NCBI GenBank assembly: GCA_023269585.1
Contig: JAHFTC010000001.1
Coordinates: forward strand, 1-64,000
Reading direction: 5' to 3'
DNA from: Opitutaceae bacterium
GTDB taxonomy: Bacteria > Verrucomicrobiota > Verrucomicrobiia > Opitutales > Opitutaceae
Length of the DNA stretch: 64,000 nucleotides
In this document: positions 16,557 to 27,300 of the stretch, piece by piece
Numbering within the stretch: position 1 is the first letter of the stretch
Layout: each line of letters starts with the position of its first letter
Program-made: the position numbers and the translations under genes
The notes under the pieces: generated by a model
What the model saw: only the letters and a program-made list of their open reading frames with translations
Databases searched by the model: none
Told to the model about the DNA's origin: nothing

Positions 16557-17714
16557 ATGCCCAAAATTCTCGTCATCGACGATGAAGCCGAAATGCGGCT
16601 CCTCCTCACCAAGGCGCTGGAACGTGCCGGTTACGAGGTGATCGACACCGCCAGCGGCCGCAGCGGCCTCGAGCTGGCGCTCCAGGAGAATCCCGACTTG
16701 GTTCTGTGTGATGTGGGCCTGCCCGACCTTTCCGGATATGAGGTGCTCAAGAGCCTGCGGGCCCGGCCCGACGCGGCCAGCCTGCCGCTGATCCTGGTGA
16801 CCGGACTGGCGGACCTGCAGGGGATGCGCGAAGGCATGCGGCTCGGGGCGGACGACTACGTGCCGAAGCCGTTTGATCTGGAGGAGTTGCTGGCGCTGGT
16901 CGCGGCCCGGTTGCGGAAGGCCGAGGCGTTGCGCCGCGAGGCCGAGGACAAGGCGAAGACGTTGCGCAGCCATATCAGCATGATGCTGCCGCACGAGTTG
17001 CTCAGCCCGCTCTCGGGCATCATCGGCCTGGCCGACATCCTGCGCGACGATACCGGACAACTTCATGCGGCCGAGGCGGCCGAGCTCGGGCGCGACATCC
17101 AGCGGGCGGGCGAGCGTCTCCATCGGTTGATTCGCAACTTCCTGATCTACTCGCAGCTCGAGCTCATGGCTGCCGAGCCCGACCGGCTCGAGGCGCTCCG
17201 GCGCTCGATGCCCAGCCAGTTGCGGCGCGTGCTCGGCGAGGTGGCGGAGCGCCTGGCCGACAAACACGCGCGGCGTGCCGATCTCATCCTCGAGCTCGCG
17301 ACCGCCGAAGTCGCGATCTCCGACCAGAACCTCGCGAAGCTGTGCGAGGAGCTCATCGACAACGCCTTCAAGTTTTCCGACCCCGGGCACCCGGTCGAGG
17401 TGCGGGTGCGCGTCACCGGCGACGTGGCGTGGTTGACGGTGGCCGACGAGGGCTGCGGCATCTCCGACGAGATCATGCGGAGCCTGCACGAGACCCATCA
17501 GTTCGAGCGGCTGTTCGCAGAACAACGGTCAACGGGCCTCGGGCTGGCGATCGCCGTGAAGCTTGCCGAGTTGCACGGTGGGCGCGCCCTGATCCAGAGC
17601 CAGCCGGGCACCGGGACTTCGATCCTCGTGGAACTTCCCTTGGCCACCCCCTTGGTGACCGGCGATGGGAGGGCCCGTCCGGTGGCGGAAGGTAGTGGGT
17701 CGGTCGCGGGGTGA
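16557..17714 (+). CDS. Receiver-histidine kinase (REC-HisKA-HATPase)
   Basis: A 385-residue cytoplasmic protein. The N-terminal receiver has the DD pocket (VIDDE), phospho-acceptor D52 (CDVGLPDLSGYE) and K104 in VPKPFDLEEL. A coiled linker leads to the H box with H146 (MLPHELLSPLSGIIG). The ATPase has an N box (CEELIDNAFKFSD), G1 (DEGCGIS) and G2 (STGLGLAIAVKLAELHGG). The receiver-first order suggests it receives phosphate or a signal from another kinase. A Gly/Ala-rich tail ends the protein. No response regulator is adjacent, so its partner is not identifiable here. Confidence 0.88.
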   Translation: MPKILVIDDEAEMRLLLTKALERAGYEVIDTASGRSGLELALQENPDLVLCDVGLPDLSGYEVLKSLRARPDAASLPLILVTGLADLQGMREGMRLGADDYVPKPFDLEELLALVAARLRKAEALRREAEDKAKTLRSHISMMLPHELLSPLSGIIGLADILRDDTGQLHAAEAAELGRDIQRAGERLHRLIRNFLIYSQLELMAAEPDRLEALRRSMPSQLRRVLGEVAERLADKHARRADLILELATAEVAISDQNLAKLCEELIDNAFKFSDPGHPVEVRVRVTGDVAWLTVADEGCGISDEIMRSLHETHQFERLFAEQRSTGLGLAIAVKLAELHGGRALIQSQPGTGTSILVELPLATPLVTGDGRARPVAEGSGSVAG

Positions 17715-17818
17715 AGTGGGCCGAGTCGCTGCGCGAGGAGCGCCGCGATGAGGGTGGCGGCGGCGCGGCGTGAACTTGCTGCTTGAGAGGCCCGAACGTC
17801 GGCGTACATAGCGCCTTC

Positions 17819-18376
17819 ATGCCGATCTACGAGTACTACTGCCCCGACAACCATCGGATCTACCAGTTTTTCGCGAAGACACTGGCCCAGGGGCAGTCCG
17901 TACCGAAATGTCCTGACAACCCGGCTTTTCGGATGGAGCGGATGATGTCGGCTTTTGCCATCACCGGCCGGGCGGAAGCGAAAAACGACCAGCCGCAGAC
18001 CGGCCCGGAGAGCGACCAAGCAACCGGGGCCGACGGGGCGGAGCCGTTGCACGACGCGGGCGACGACGCACGGCTGGACGCGGCGTTCTCCGAAATGGAA
18101 CGCGAGATGGAAGGGGTCGACGAGAACGATCCCCGTGCCATGGGCCGGGTGATGCGCAAGATGTCCGAACTGACCGGCGAGAAGCTCGACGAGCAGATGG
18201 AGGAGGTCGTGCGGAAACTCGAGGAGGGCACCGATCCCGACAAGCTTGAGGACCAGATGGGGGACGCGTTCCCCGAGGGCGAGGAGGGCGCCGCCGATCC
18301 GATGGGCGGCATGGGTGGCTTTGGCGGCGGGCGCCGGGGTGGGGCCAGCCGCGATCCGAATCTCTACGATTATTGA
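17819..18376 (+). CDS. FmdB-like protein with degenerate zinc ribbon and acidic extension
   Basis: A 185-residue protein starting MPIYEYYCPDNHRIYQFF, the classical FmdB-family opening. FmdB proteins normally have two Cys-x2-Cys knuckles. Here only C8 (with H12 nearby) and C31 remain, so the zinc site looks altered or lost. The rest is acidic and helical (EMEREMEGVDENDPRAMGRV, then KMSELTGEKLDEQMEEVVRK), ending in a Gly/Met-rich GGMGGFGGGRRGG tail. The start is the ATG at 17819; the frame extends a little upstream without support. Function is unknown; FmdB was once linked to formamidase regulation. Confidence 0.65.
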   Translation: MPIYEYYCPDNHRIYQFFAKTLAQGQSVPKCPDNPAFRMERMMSAFAITGRAEAKNDQPQTGPESDQATGADGAEPLHDAGDDARLDAAFSEMEREMEGVDENDPRAMGRVMRKMSELTGEKLDEQMEEVVRKLEEGTDPDKLEDQMGDAFPEGEEGAADPMGGMGGFGGGRRGGASRDPNLYDY

Positions 18377-18543
18377 CCGTTCTGCGCTTTGCGGGCGGCG
18401 CCATGGCACGCGGGCGATCGGCGCGCGACGGCGTAAAGGCGGGCAGTTCTTGGGCCTCGCTCCAATGAACCGGCTCAAGCGGCTGCTTGGTGGGACGATA
18501 CACCGGGTGCCGAGCGAGCCCGTGGCCCGGCTGCCGTATCGCG

Positions 18544-21500
18544 ATGCGCGACCATTCTCAGACCGGGATCCAGCTCGGCGGCCACTCGCTTCCTTCGTGG
18601 GGAGCGAATGTGCTTCTGGCGTGCGTCTATTTTTGTGCGGCGCGCTTTGGCCTGTGGTTTGCGGACGCCTCGGGGGTGCTATCGCCGGTCTGGCCGGCCA
18701 CGGGTCTGGCCCTCGCGGTGATCCGGGCCGGCGGCAATCGTCTCCTTCCCGCGGTTTTTGCAGGCGCCTGTGCCGCTTATATCCTGACCCCGGTTCCGTG
18801 GGTGGTGGTGGCCGGACTCGCGGCCTGTAGAACGCTGGAGGTGTGGGTGGGTGGTTGGATCCTGCAGCGGGCGGCCGGCTGGGGGCGGTGGTTGTACGAC
18901 TACGCGGAGGCGGCGGGTTTTGTTGTGGCCGCGGTGGTGGTTCCGCTCGTGGGCGGGGCCGGGGGCGTCTTGTTGCTGCAGTTGGCGGGAGCGACTGAAT
19001 TCGGGTCCGGCGCGTGGGTCGGGTGGTCCGGCGGTGCGCTCGGGATCGTGTTGGTCACGCCAGTGGTCCATTTGCTGTGGTCCGATGCTTGGGCGGGGAG
19101 GCGGAAGACGGGGTGGACGCTCCGGGTGATCGGACTCCTGGCTGCAACGGCGGCTATCTTCGGGGTCGTCTACTCGGACCCGAGGAGTGCGCCGGCGTTG
19201 TTTCTCCTGTTTCCCGTGATCGCCTTGGCCACCTACTGGTTCGGACCGGCGGGAAGTCGGCTGGCGGCACTGGGGCTGGCGTTCTGCTGCCTGTTGGCCG
19301 TGCGGGGAGATGTCGGGATCTTCGCGGCTGCGGGCGCACCGGAGCGATTGCTCCTCCTCAATCTGTTCGTCGCGACGATCGGTCTGACGGGATTGTTCGT
19401 CCCCTGCCTCTATGCCCCGGGGCGCTCGCTGTTGCCCTTGTGGGTGCTGCTCGGCGGGTGGCTCATCGGCGGCGCGGTGTTCCTGGCGCTCGACCGCCAG
19501 CGGCTGCAGATCGAGCGCCTGCGGTTCGACCGGCTGTGCGCGGATGTCGAGCGCGAGATCGTGCAGCGGATGCGGGCCTGCTCGGACTTGGTGCGCTCCG
19601 GCGCCGGGCTGCTGAAAGCCGCCCCCGCGGTTTCGCCCGGCCAGTGGACGGCGTTCGTCGCCGAACTGGATCTGCCCAACGCGTATCCGGAAGTTACGGG
19701 CCTAAGCGTCGTCCGTCCGGTGGAGGCGGCGCTGCTCCCAAGTTTGGTGCAGGCGTGTCGAAGCGACGGATTGGTCGACTTTGATGTCCACTCGATCCCG
19801 GGCGCGATGGCTGCCGGTGCCCACGGTGGGAGGGAGGAGCATTTCGTCGTCACCCGGATCGAGCCGTTGGCGACCAATCGCGGTGCGCTCGGACTGGATC
19901 TGGCCTCCGAGACGGTGCGGCACACCGCGCTGTTGGAGGCGCGGCGGACCGGTGAGACGCGGATGAGCGGACGCCTCACCTTGGTGCAGGACGCCGCCCA
20001 ACGGGCCGGGTTCATGATCGTGCATCCGCTTTACCAGGATGGGGAGCCCGGGGTGGCTTCGGCCGCGTTGGCGCAGCGCGGTGTCGGCTGGATCTACGCC
20101 AGTTTCGTGGCGGAGCAGTTTTTCGGGCCGATCTGCGCCAATCGGAACCGGGAGATCGAGTTGGCGGTTTATCAGGGTGATCGGCCGGTGCCGGAGAAAC
20201 TCCTCTTCGCCTCGACCCCCCGGCGCAGTCACGAGCGCGTCACCCGCTTGGATTTGGCGGGGCAGGAGGTGACGGCGAGCTGGGGGCGCGGCGCGCACTT
20301 CCGTGCGGGCGACGCGGTCGCGGCGGGCACCGCGGCGGCCAGCCTGACCCTGGTTTCGCTCATGGTGGCCGCGTTGATCGCGACGCTCCAGTCCGCCCGC
20401 CGGCATGCGACCGAACTCGCCGAGGAGCGTACCCGGGAATTGCGCACGACGAGCGAACACCTCGATTCGCTGCTCGAACGGGCCGATTGCCTGCTGTGGG
20501 ACGCCACGGTCGAGATCAGTGGCGATGACTGGACCTGGGTTTTCAACGTGCATCCCTCCGGGCTCTACCAGCGGCTCTTCGGCCGGCGGATGCCGACGCT
20601 CGCGCAGGGGCTCTGGTACCAGTTGAACATCCCGGAGCAGCCCGAGATGGATGCCCGCAGCCGCGCGGCGTTCCTGGGCGACACGGACGGCTACGAGCAG
20701 GAGTTTCGGGTCGTTGACGGGCGCAAGACGGTCTGGCTGCGGGAGAAGGTCGCGATCAACAAGATCGGACCGAAGCGTTGGAAGGTGGCCGCCGTGGTGA
20801 TCGAGGTCACCCAGCGCCGGGCCGCCGAGCTCGCGCTCCAGGCGACCAACCGCGACCTGCAGGCGGAGATCGCGGAGCGGAAACGCGCCGAGGAGGAGGC
20901 GCAGCAGGCGCGCGCCGGGGCCGAGAACGCCAATCGGGCCAAGAGCGAGTTTCTCGCGACGATGAGCCACGAGATCCGCACGCCGATGAATAGCATCATC
21001 GGGTTTGCCGATCTGCTGCTCGAATCGCGTCTAGGCGATGAACAGCGGGACTGGGCGGCGATCATCCGCGATTCGGGCCGCGCCTTGCTCTCGATCATCA
21101 ACGACATTCTCGACCTTTCGAAGATCGAGGCCGGCAAGATCGAGCTGGAGAAACTCGCCTTCTCGCCCGAAGCCGTGGCGCGCGAGATTGTCGGTCTGCT
21201 CGCCGCCAGTGCCCGCAAGAAAGGCGTGCGGCTGGAGATCGAGGCCGGACCGGCGTTGCCGGCGCGGGTGCTGGGCGATCCCGTGCGGTTCCGCCAAGTC
21301 CTGCTCAACCTGATCTCGAACGGACTCAAGTTCACGTCCGCCGGCGAAGTGCGGGTCGTCTTCCGCTGGCAGCCGGCCGACTCATTTTTGCCGCAGGGCG
21401 TGCTCGAGGTGGATGTGCGGGACACCGGCATCGGCATCGCGCCCGACAAAGTCGCACGACTGTTCCAGCGCTTCGTGCAGGTCGACGGCACGACGACGCG

Positions 21501-22098
21501 CCACTACGGCGGGTCCGGGCTGGGGTTGGCGATCGCCCGTCGGCTGGTCGTGCTCATGGGCGGCGAGATCGGGGTGCAGAGCGAGCCCGGCAAAGGATCG
21601 GTCTTCTGGTATCGCTTGCCGTACGATGTGGCCGATGGCGCACCGGTGGAACCGCCACCCGCGGCGGCGCAGCCAACCGTGGCGGTAGCGGTGGAGACCA
21701 ACGGCTCGTCGCACGTGCTCGTGGCCGACGACGTGGAATTCAACCAGCGCCTCGCGGCGCTCATGTTGCGCAAGCTGGGTTGCTCCGTCGACTTCGCCGC
21801 CAACGGCCGCGTCGCCGTCGATAAGATCGCGGCGCAGACCTACGACGTCGTGTTCATGGACTGCCAGATGCCGGAGATGGACGGTTTCGACGCGACTCGC
21901 GAGGTTCGCCGGAGCGAGAGCGAGTCCGGACAGAGGCGCCGTGTGCCCATCGTGGCGATGACGGCCAGTGCGGTCGTCGGCGACCGCGAGCGCTGTCTCG
22001 AGGCCGGGATGGACGACTACGTCGCGAAGCCGCTCGATTTGGAGGATCTGCGGCGGGTGATCCAGCGGTGGGCCGCGGCGGCGAAGCGCAGCGAATAG
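18544..22098 (+). CDS. Hybrid sensor histidine kinase (MASE1-CHASE-PAS-HisKA-HATPase-REC)
   Basis: A 1184-residue membrane kinase. Residues 15-310 hold many hydrophobic segments with [15 protein letters not shown], typical of MASE1. A periplasmic domain follows (about 340-590, with [11 protein letters not shown] and [13 protein letters not shown]) that looks like CHASE. Next come one TM, a PAS-like domain, a coiled coil, the H box with H809 ([15 protein letters not shown]), an ATPase ([25 protein letters not shown]) and a receiver with D1106 ([12 protein letters not shown]). ATG at 18544 is chosen over TTG at 18487 because it sits just before MASE1. No cognate regulator is adjacent. Confidence 0.88.
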   Translation: MRDHSQTGIQLGGHSLPSWGANVLLACVYFCAARFGLWFADASGVLSPVWPATGLALAVIRAGGNRLLPAVFAGACAAYILTPVPWVVVAGLAACRTLEVWVGGWILQRAAGWGRWLYDYAEAAGFVVAAVVVPLVGGAGGVLLLQLAGATEFGSGAWVGWSGGALGIVLVTPVVHLLWSDAWAGRRKTGWTLRVIGLLAATAAIFGVVYSDPRSAPALFLLFPVIALATYWFGPAGSRLAALGLAFCCLLAVRGDVGIFAAAGAPERLLLLNLFVATIGLTGLFVPCLYAPGRSLLPLWVLLGGWLIGGAVFLALDRQRLQIERLRFDRLCADVEREIVQRMRACSDLVRSGAGLLKAAPAVSPGQWTAFVAELDLPNAYPEVTGLSVVRPVEAALLPSLVQACRSDGLVDFDVHSIPGAMAAGAHGGREEHFVVTRIEPLATNRGALGLDLASETVRHTALLEARRTGETRMSGRLTLVQDAAQRAGFMIVHPLYQDGEPGVASAALAQRGVGWIYASFVAEQFFGPICANRNREIELAVYQGDRPVPEKLLFASTPRRSHERVTRLDLAGQEVTASWGRGAHFRAGDAVAAGTAAASLTLVSLMVAALIATLQSARRHATELAEERTRELRTTSEHLDSLLERADCLLWDATVEISGDDWTWVFNVHPSGLYQRLFGRRMPTLAQGLWYQLNIPEQPEMDARSRAAFLGDTDGYEQEFRVVDGRKTVWLREKVAINKIGPKRWKVAAVVIEVTQRRAAELALQATNRDLQAEIAERKRAEEEAQQARAGAENANRAKSEFLATMSHEIRTPMNSIIGFADLLLESRLGDEQRDWAAIIRDSGRALLSIINDILDLSKIEAGKIELEKLAFSPEAVAREIVGLLAASARKKGVRLEIEAGPALPARVLGDPVRFRQVLLNLISNGLKFTSAGEVRVVFRWQPADSFLPQGVLEVDVRDTGIGIAPDKVARLFQRFVQVDGTTTRHYGGSGLGLAIARRLVVLMGGEIGVQSEPGKGSVFWYRLPYDVADGAPVEPPPAAAQPTVAVAVETNGSSHVLVADDVEFNQRLAALMLRKLGCSVDFAANGRVAVDKIAAQTYDVVFMDCQMPEMDGFDATREVRRSESESGQRRRVPIVAMTASAVVGDRERCLEAGMDDYVAKPLDLEDLRRVIQRWAAAAKRSE

Positions 22099-22124
22099 CG
22101 GCGCGCCCCGGCGGGCCGAGTTGA

Positions 22125-22625
22125 TCACGCGGCGATCGCGAACGCGCGGCGGGCGCGGGTCGTGGCGCGGCGCAGCCGATTGGTGGCGTGGGCGTGGCGG
22201 GGGGCGGGCGCGAGGTGGGCGTAGCGGTCGCGCAGGATCTCACCGGCCTCACGCAGGACGTCGAGCAGGAGCGGCCGCCAGTCTCCCTCCTCGGGCTGAT
22301 GGGCGGCGAGGAAGGCGTTGGCGGCGTCGGCGAGGCGGCCGAAGAACTCCTGCTCGGCCCACGGGCCGCCGGTCAACCGGCTGTCGTTGCGCAGGGCGAA
22401 GAACAGCCAGGACAGCGGCCGGGCGTGTCGGGTGAGAATGCCGAGGTCGCCCTCCCGAGCGGCCGCGGAATCGGTGAGCGCAAAGGCGTCGTCGGTGGCG
22501 AAGATGCCGGCCGCGTGCCAGAGTTCGGCGGTGGGCGCGTAGGTGGAGTGTTCGAGCACGGAGCGGGCGCCGATCTCGGCGGCGAGGGTGATGAGCAGCG
22601 GGTGGCGGAAGGCGGTCGAGTTCAT
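22125..22625 (-). CDS. Hypothetical protein, 166 aa
   Basis: A soluble protein without a signal peptide or recognised domain. It begins MNSTAFRHPLLITLAAEIGA and has the segments HAAGIFATDDAFALTDSAAA and RHARPLSWLFFALRNDSRL, suggesting a small alpha-helical fold. The C-terminus is Arg/Ala-rich (RLRRATTRARRAFAIAA), which could bind nucleic acid or membrane but is also common in high-GC proteins. The gene is convergent with the hybrid kinase gene. Codon use is like its neighbours, which supports a real gene. Confidence 0.5.
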   Translation of the reverse strand: MNSTAFRHPLLITLAAEIGARSVLEHSTYAPTAELWHAAGIFATDDAFALTDSAAAREGDLGILTRHARPLSWLFFALRNDSRLTGGPWAEQEFFGRLADAANAFLAAHQPEEGDWRPLLLDVLREAGEILRDRYAHLAPAPRHAHATNRLRRATTRARRAFAIAA

Positions 22626-22817
22626 GCGCGAACTCTAGCAGCCGGGGTCGGACAAAAGCCGACCGACGTTGTCCGAGCCCTCTGCCTGCGCGCGCCCAAG
22701 GGGGTGGGGAGGCGATTCCCCCGGCCGCGGCGTGGGTAGTGGACCCCACCATTTTTCTTTTAAGGGTTTTACCTACGGACCGATCAACACGGCAACACCG
22801 AGAACACCGTTTCCCCC

Positions 22818-22988
22818 ATGACCATCTTCTTCACCATCGTCGCCCTCGTCCACGTCTGCGGTCTCTACGCGATGCTCCTCGCGCTGCGCCGCGCCCCGGT
22901 TGCCGTCGAGAGCAGCCGCGGCTTCCAGGTGATCGCCCAGCCCGAGGAAATGCGCGAGGTTGTCGGCGCCCAGGCGCGCACGGCCTGA
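22818..22988 (+). CDS. Small membrane protein, 56 aa
   Basis: A short reading frame starting MTIFFTIVALVHVCGLYAML, followed by LALRRAPVAVESSRGFQVIA and a short polar tail ending ARTA. One N-terminal transmembrane helix is clear. It lies in an otherwise empty interval, has normal codon use, and is followed 33 bases later by a near-perfect Rho-independent terminator, which is good evidence that it is expressed. The upstream region (22740-22817) is unusually AT-rich for this genome and may hold its promoter. Function unknown. Confidence 0.65.
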   Translation: MTIFFTIVALVHVCGLYAMLLALRRAPVAVESSRGFQVIAQPEEMREVVGAQARTA

Positions 22989-23021
22989 TCCACTTTGCAG
23001 GGGACTGTGTTTAAGGGTACT

Positions 23022-23052
23022 GCTCCCGGCCCGCGAGGCCGGGAGCTTTTTT
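23022..23052 (+). terminator. Rho-independent terminator
   Basis: The perfect 10-bp stem GCTCCCGGCC (23022-23031) / GGCCGGGAGC (23037-23046) with loop CGCGA is followed by TTTTTTGTTT overlapping the stem end. It terminates the small membrane protein gene. Confidence 0.92.
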
Positions 23053-23089
23053 GTTTACCCGCGACGGGCCGCGCGGCGACAGTCGCCCG

Positions 23090-24268
23090 ATGACCGCACC
23101 CGTACTTCGTCTCAAACACAACGCCGCCGCCCGTGCGCTGCGCGGGCACCCCTGGGTGTTCGGCAACGAGGTGGAGGTCCTGGCTCCAGCAGTCCATGAC
23201 GGCGAGGCGGTCGAATGCCGCGATGCGCGCGGGCGTTTCCTCGGCAGCGGCATCTACAACAGCCGCTCGCAGATCGTCTGGCGCCGTTTCAGCCGCGACC
23301 ATGCGGCCTTCGACGAGGCCTTCGTGCGCGGGGCGCTCGACCGGGCGATCGCGCGCCGCGCGGCGCTCGTGGCCGAGGCGGGCGACGCGACCGCCCGCCG
23401 GTTGGTCTGGAGCGAATCGGACGACCTTCCGGGCCTCGTCGTCGACCAGTTCGGCGATGTCCTGGTGGTGCAGACACAGACCTTGGCGACCGAGCGGCTG
23501 CTCGGCGCGGTGCTGGCCGTGCTCAATGAACGGTTGCAGCCCGCGGAGATCATTGTGCGCAACGACGCGCCGATCCGCCGCCTCGAGGGCCTGCCGTCCG
23601 AGGTGCGGACGTTTTCCGGCCGGCCGTACGAGCCGCGGTGGGTGCGGATCGGCGGGCTCGAGTACTGGCTCGATCTGCAGGGCGGACAGAAGACCGGCTT
23701 TTACCTCGACCAGACCCGCGAGCACGCGAAGGTCGCCCGCCACGCGGCGGGGCGCCGGGTGCTGGACTGTTTCTGCAACCAGGGGAGCTTCGCGCTCCAC
23801 GCCGCGAAGGCCGGGGCCGTGCGCGTGCTCGGTCTGGACAGCTCGGAGGAGGCGATCGCGCTCGCGCGGCGCGATGCCGAGCGCAACGGCGTGATGGGCG
23901 TCGAGTTCGCCTCCGCCAACGTGTTCGACTATCTGGCGACGAAGGACGCGACGCTCTGGGACTTGATCGTGCTCGATCCCCCGCCGTTCGCCCGCTCCCG
24001 CAGCGCACTGGAGAACGCGCTGCGCGGCTACAAGGAGATCAACCTGCGGGCGATGCAGCGGCTCGTGCCCGGCGGCGTGCTCGCCACCTACAGCTGCTCG
24101 CACCATGTGACGGCGGAGGTCTTCCGCGAGGTGGTCGCCGACGCCGCGCACGATGCGAAGCGCAAGGTGCAGGTGCTCGAGTTCTGCCACCAGCCGCCCG
24201 ACCATCCCGTGCTGGTGACGATGCCGGAAAGCGAATACCTGCGCGGCTTCATCCTGCGGGTGGAGTAG
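23090..24268 (+). CDS. RlmI-like class I rRNA large-subunit methyltransferase
   Basis: A 392-residue protein with an N-terminal PUA domain (residues 1-80, LRGHPWVFGNEVEVLA) and a Rossmann methyltransferase. GGQKTGFYLDQTREH, VLDCFCNQGSFALHAAKAGA (SAM-binding motif I), LGLDSSEEAI and DLIVLDPPPFARS (the DPPxF catalytic motif) match the RlmI/YccW family, which makes m5C1962 in 23S rRNA. A late TYSCSHHVT supplies the catalytic Cys region. ATG at 23090 is the family-like start; the upstream frame overlaps the terminator. Confidence 0.88.
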   Translation: MTAPVLRLKHNAAARALRGHPWVFGNEVEVLAPAVHDGEAVECRDARGRFLGSGIYNSRSQIVWRRFSRDHAAFDEAFVRGALDRAIARRAALVAEAGDATARRLVWSESDDLPGLVVDQFGDVLVVQTQTLATERLLGAVLAVLNERLQPAEIIVRNDAPIRRLEGLPSEVRTFSGRPYEPRWVRIGGLEYWLDLQGGQKTGFYLDQTREHAKVARHAAGRRVLDCFCNQGSFALHAAKAGAVRVLGLDSSEEAIALARRDAERNGVMGVEFASANVFDYLATKDATLWDLIVLDPPPFARSRSALENALRGYKEINLRAMQRLVPGGVLATYSCSHHVTAEVFREVVADAAHDAKRKVQVLEFCHQPPDHPVLVTMPESEYLRGFILRVE

Positions 24269-24280
24269 GCAAACGGGCCG

Positions 24281-24311
24281 ATGCGGCGGTGCGCAGATCG
24301 CGCCGCCGCAT
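24281..24311. terminator. Hairpin between convergent genes
   Basis: ATGCGGCGGTGCG (24281-24293) pairs with CGCGCCGCCGCAT (24299-24311) with one T-G wobble and a 5-base loop. It lies between the 3' ends of two convergent genes. There is no T run on either side, so termination is inferred from position and stem strength only. Confidence 0.5.
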
Positions 24312-24351
24312 GGAGGGGATGCGGCGGCACCGCTGGGGGCGGGGCCGCCGG

Positions 24352-27300
24352 TCAGAGCCCGTCGCGGCCGGTCAGAACCGCGCGGATGGCATTGGCGAGA
24401 CCGCTCACCTCGTAGGGCTTCGTCACGCTGGCGGCGAAACCGTGGTCGCGGTAGCGGGCCAGCACCGGGTCGTGGGAGTAGCCGCTGGAGACGATGGCGC
24501 GCACGTCGGGCGTGAGCTTGCGCAGTGCGGCCATCGCCTCGCGGCCGCCCATGCCGCCCGGGACGGTGAGGTCGAGAATGACGAGATCAAACGGCCGGCC
24601 CGCGGCCTGCGCAGCGCGGAAGGTCTCGACGCATTCGGCGCCGTCGGCCGTGAGGACGGGTTCGCAGCCGAGGTGCCGCAGCAGCATCTTGGCGAGCAGC
24701 CGGATGCCCTCCTCGTCGTCCATGACGAGCACGCGCGCGCCGGCGAGATTGATCGGCGCCAGGGCCGAGGCCGGCAGGTCCGTGAACCCGGGAGCGGGCG
24801 CCGGCGCCTCCGGGGCGGCGGGCAGCCAGAGAGTGAAGGTCGTTCCGAACTCGGGCCGCGACTGGACCGCGAGAAGGCCGCCGTGCTTCTGGGCGATCGA
24901 GTAGGCGGTGGCCAGGCCGAAGCGGTCGCCGCCCGTCGCGGCGTTGGCATAGGGATCGAAGACCGCGGCGAGTTGTTCGGCCGGGATGCCGGCGCCGTGA
25001 TCGGTGATGGTTGCCCGGATATACCGCCCGGGGGCGAGCGCGGGCGGCGCGGGCTCGGCCGCCCCGTGGTTGGCGAAGTCGAGCGAGATGATCCCGCCGC
25101 CGGGCATCGCGGTGAGGGCGTGGTGGAGTAGGTTGTGGAGCGCGCGGTGCACCTGCGCGCGGTCGGCGTGGACGGGCCACAGGCCGGGCGGGGTGTGGAC
25201 CTCGGCCCGCACCTTGGCGCCGCTGAGCGCGAGGGCGACGGTGTCGTGGACGAGGGCGGGGAGCGCGAAGGTCTCGCGGATCGGCTCGCCGCCGCGGGCG
25301 AAGGTGAGGATCTGCTGGGTGAGATCACGGGCCCGCTGGGCGCCCGCCTCGGCCTCGGTCAGGCAGTCGCCGGCGAGCGCCATGACCCGGTGGTCGAGCA
25401 TCGCGAGGGTGACGTTGCCCATCACGACGGTGAGCAGGTTGTTGAAATCGTGGGCAATGCCGCCGGCCATCGTCCCCAGCGATTGGAGGCGCTGGGCGCG
25501 CTCAAGCTCGGCCTCGAGATGCGCCTCCTTCTCCAGTTGGACCCGCAACTGGGCGGTCTGCTGCCGGACCTTGCGGCGCAGCGCCAGCACCCAAAGGCCG
25601 ACAAGGGCGGCGGCGGCACCGAGGCCGTAGACGACGGTGCGGGCCCGTTCGGGCGTCCACGCCGGCGCGGCCCGGCGGACCTGGAGGTCGGCGGCGGAGC
25701 GGAGGAGGACCTCGAATCCGGTGCGCTGGCGGTGCTCGTCAAAAATCGACCGATACACGCCGAGGATCTCGATCTCGGCGCCGGCACGCCAGTCGCGGGG
25801 GAGCGGGGGGCCGATCGGGAGCCGGGCGACGACGGAGCCCGAGCTGTGGCGGACCGCGAGGAAATGCTCGCCGCGCAGGTCGGTGATCTCGTCGAGCCGG
25901 CCGGACAGCCGCACCAGCCGGGTGTCGAGGCGGTCCTCGGCGGGCGCCGAGGGATCGAGCGGAATCGGCCGCACGAAGGCGGCGGAACCGATGCGGCGCA
26001 CGGTGGCGTTGCGCAACACCAGGCGAGGGCCGTCGTGGCCGGGAATGCCGACGACCTCGACCCGGTCGCCCGGCGCGTAGCGGGTCTCGTCGTTGGCGAA
26101 CACCGTGAGGCCCTCGTCGCCATCCTGGATGATCAGGAACCGGCCGGGCAGATGCCAGGTGACGATGCCCGCGGTGTGGAGCCAGCGGGTGTTTTTCTGG
26201 AGCGGGCCGAACTGGCGCAGGCCGGCGATGGGGATCTCGGGCAGGCCGAAAAGGTCCTCCGGCGGCGCCTCCTGGACCACCAGGCTGGCGGCGTCGCGCA
26301 CCCAGAGCTGGATGCCGGTGAGCTGGCGTTGGTCGTTGGCGAGCGCGGTGCAGACCCCGCGTATCCGCACGAACGATCCGACGGGCGCGGTGAGGGCGGT
26401 GCCGGCCGGGGCGACCGCGTCGAAATCTCCGGTGGGCGTGGTGAGCCGGAGCCGCAGGTAGGCGCCGTCGGTGCGAATCTCGCGCAGGAGGCCCTCCATC
26501 TCGGCCCAGCGGGCCTCGTCGTTGCCGGTCTCGGCCTGCTCCAGGGAGATGCGGCGCGGTTCGGGTGGAGCCATGCCGGGGCGGGGGACGAACCGAATGG
26601 CGGTCACGGCCGGGGCGAACGCGCCCATCATGCTGAAGCCCTCCACGGACAGCCCGGTGCCGGGCGGCGGCGGCTGGATCCCGGCATCCGACCAGGAAAC
26701 GTGGACCCCGCCGGAGGCGTCCTCGAGGAAAAGGAAGCGTGCTTCCGGTGCCGACCACGTCACGACGCCCTGGAGGCGGACCGCTTCTCCGTTGGCGGCG
26801 CGGGATGGGGAAAGGGAAAGTACCTGTTCGGCGAGCCGCAGGACGGGGTATCCTGCGAGCCGTTCGTGCTCCACCGGCGGGCCGACGCGGCGCACCACGG
26901 CGTGACGCAACTGCCACCGGCCACGGTCGATGAGCGGGAAACCGATTCCCTCGGCGCGCTCGTCGAGGCGCAGGCCGCTTTCCTGCGGGGTGAGCAGCTC
27001 GATTTGACCGGTTTCGTCGCGCACGGTGACGGATTGTCCGTCGGCAACCGCGACGACGCGACCGGCGACACGGACGAGCGCGTCGGGCGCGAGCCGGGGC
27101 ATCTGTTCGGCGGGAACGGCGGGACGGTCGAAGCGGGGGTCGCGGTCGAGCGGCCCGAGGACCGAAACCGGGTCGGGGCCGGAGCAGCCGAGCTCGACCG
27201 ATTGCAGGCGATGGGCGGAATCGAAGCGACCGTTGTACACGCCGCGGACGCGGACCAGACTCCCGGCGTACTGCGGCACCGGTTGGGTGGACGAGATCAG

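Noticed and set aside
22649-22675. CGGACAA / TTGTCCG inverted repeat upstream of the 22625 gene start
   Set aside because: Only seven bases per arm with a 13-base gap in GC-rich DNA. It could be an operator, but nothing else supports it.
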